Source: Pseudomonadota bacterium (lineage in GTDB: Bacteria; Pseudomonadota; Alphaproteobacteria; Acetobacterales; Acetobacteraceae). From it: a DNA stretch of 6,909 nt. Where the stretch lies: NCBI GenBank assembly GCA_021826485.1, contig JAKAZX010000217.1:1-6909 (forward strand), in the 5' to 3' direction. How positions within the stretch are numbered: position 1 is the stretch's first letter; each line of letters opens with the position of its first letter. Both the position numbers and the translations under genes were made by a program. This document shows, piece after piece, positions 6,647 through 6,909 of this stretch. Below the pieces are notes generated by a model, which was given only the letters and a program-made list of their open reading frames with translations, made no database searches and was not told the DNA's origin.

Positions 6647-6664
6647 AAGCAAGAATCGTGCTGG
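6647..6664 (-). promoter_or_regulatory. Candidate sigma-54 (-24/-12) promoter upstream of rpoN
   Basis: The minus strand reads CCAGCACGATTCTTGCTT. Against the consensus YTGGCACG-R-N3-TTGCW it matches the -12 half fully (TTGCT), the spacing, and GCACG of the -24 half. The first two bases after the pyrimidine are CA instead of TG, which leaves only one G of the important -24 GG. The predicted start would lie near 6637, giving a leader of about 65 bases to the rpoN ATG. The -12 half overlaps a CTTGGCAAG near-palindrome (6641-6649). Positive or negative autoregulation of rpoN is known in some Proteobacteria; here it is inference from one site. Confidence 0.35.
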
Positions 6665-6726
6665 ACCCGATTGACGCTGCTACGCGCGGCGCGGTGGCCG
6701 GGCGGTGGCTGGCCGGGGCGTAGGGT

Positions 6727-6750
6727 TCACGGCGAGCGGCGGGGGGTCAT
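6727..6750 (-). other. Possible seven-codon leader ORF (MTPRRSP)
   Basis: An ATG at 6750-6748 is followed by six codons and TGA at 6729-6727. A GGAGG (minus strand, within 6757-6763) sits at good spacing, eight bases upstream. A second ATG at 6756-6754, in the same frame, is too close to the SD. The strong SD is the only positive sign; two of seven codons encode Arg and two Pro. It lies between the partial gene at the right edge and rpoN, upstream of the sigma-54-like element. It may be chance. Confidence 0.15.
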
Positions 6751-6783
6751 GCCCATTCCCTCCGGCTCCGCGGGGTGGGGGCC

Positions 6784-6802
6784 GGCGGGCGTTGCCTGCG
6801 CC
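6784..6802 (-). terminator. Weak hairpin after the partial right-edge gene
   Basis: On the minus strand, GGCG-CA-GGC-AAC-GCC-CGCC can form a 7-bp GC stem with a CA bulge and a three-base loop, starting one base after the TAG at 6806-6804. No U-tract follows (the next bases are C-rich), so it is at best a weak or Rho-assisted terminator separating the upstream gene from rpoN. Confidence 0.22.
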
Positions 6803-6803
6803 G

Positions 6804-6909
6804 CTAATCCGCCGCGGCGCGGGCGGCGGGATTGCACCGCTCCGCCACCGCGTCGCCGAACGACTCCAGGATGCGGCGGGAGATGGCGTCGCTGTCGTGG
6901 TCGTATTCC
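6804..6909 (-). CDS. C-terminal 34 codons of an unidentified gene (5' part off window)
   Basis: Reading inward from the right edge on the minus strand, an open frame begins with the residues EYDHDSDAISRRILESFGD and ends at TAG (6806-6804) after 34 codons. Nearly every codon ends in G or C (exceptions GAA, AAT and GAT), and the composition looks like a genuine mixed helix rather than the Arg/Pro/Ala run typical of shadow frames. It faces the same way as rpoN, 231 bases upstream of it. Where alphaproteobacteria keep lptB before rpoN, the LptB C-terminus would be expected here, but this tail does not resemble it to me. I do not recognise the family. A plus-strand frame from ATG 6871 cannot be excluded. 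Confidence 0.55.
   Translation of the reverse strand, partial: EYDHDSDAISRRILESFGDAVAERCNPAARAAAD

Noticed and set aside
6691..6709. Direct repeat GCGGTGGC at 11-base spacing (6691-6698 and 6702-6709)
   Set aside because: It is only two short GC-rich copies in a biased background, with no link to a known site type.

Overview
The window is very GC-rich, with G or C at nearly every third codon position. It reads as a chromosomal segment of an alphaproteobacterium, most likely Rhodospirillales/Acetobacteraceae. The evidence is the rpoN-hpf pair, an alphaproteobacterial-style RpoN, and a large Gly/Ala-rich protein with a C-terminal Hint_2-type domain, an architecture common in that family. The taxonomic call is inference from gene content and composition.

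Layout. Bases 1-3530 (+) hold the 3' part of a giant repetitive protein whose beginning lies off the left edge. It has roughly 700 residues of Gly/Ala/Thr-rich beta-strand repeats arranged in three long tandem supermodules. After these come a beta-sandwich-like stretch, a Hint (Hedgehog/intein-like) domain with the expected leading cysteine, and a conserved-looking tail of about 180 residues. Only 10 bases separate its stop from the stop of a convergent minus-strand gene for a PAPS-dependent sulfotransferase (3541-4377). Upstream of that, on the same minus strand, are hpf (4458-5042, long-form ribosome hibernation factor) and rpoN (5088-6572, sigma-54). The order of transcription is therefore rpoN, hpf, sulfotransferase. 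The rpoN leader (6573-6803) carries a good Shine-Dalgarno, a 13-bp dyad and a sigma-54-like -24/-12 element. The right edge holds the last 34 codons of another minus-strand gene (6804-6909).

How the genes relate. rpoN-hpf is a conserved alphaproteobacterial pair: sigma-54 serves enhancer-dependent promoters, and HPF parks ribosomes in stationary phase. In many relatives lptB lies before rpoN and ptsN after hpf. Here a sulfotransferase occupies the ptsN position, and the upstream partial gene does not look like the end of LptB. The Hint-repeat protein is a separate, probably extracellular or surface-exposed product. No sequence evidence ties it to the sulfotransferase beyond tail-to-tail adjacency.

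No RNA genes, insertion sequences or CRISPR arrays were seen. The most noteworthy content is the Hint-repeat protein with its three-level repeat organisation, followed by possible sigma-54 autoregulation of rpoN and the altered gene neighbourhood.
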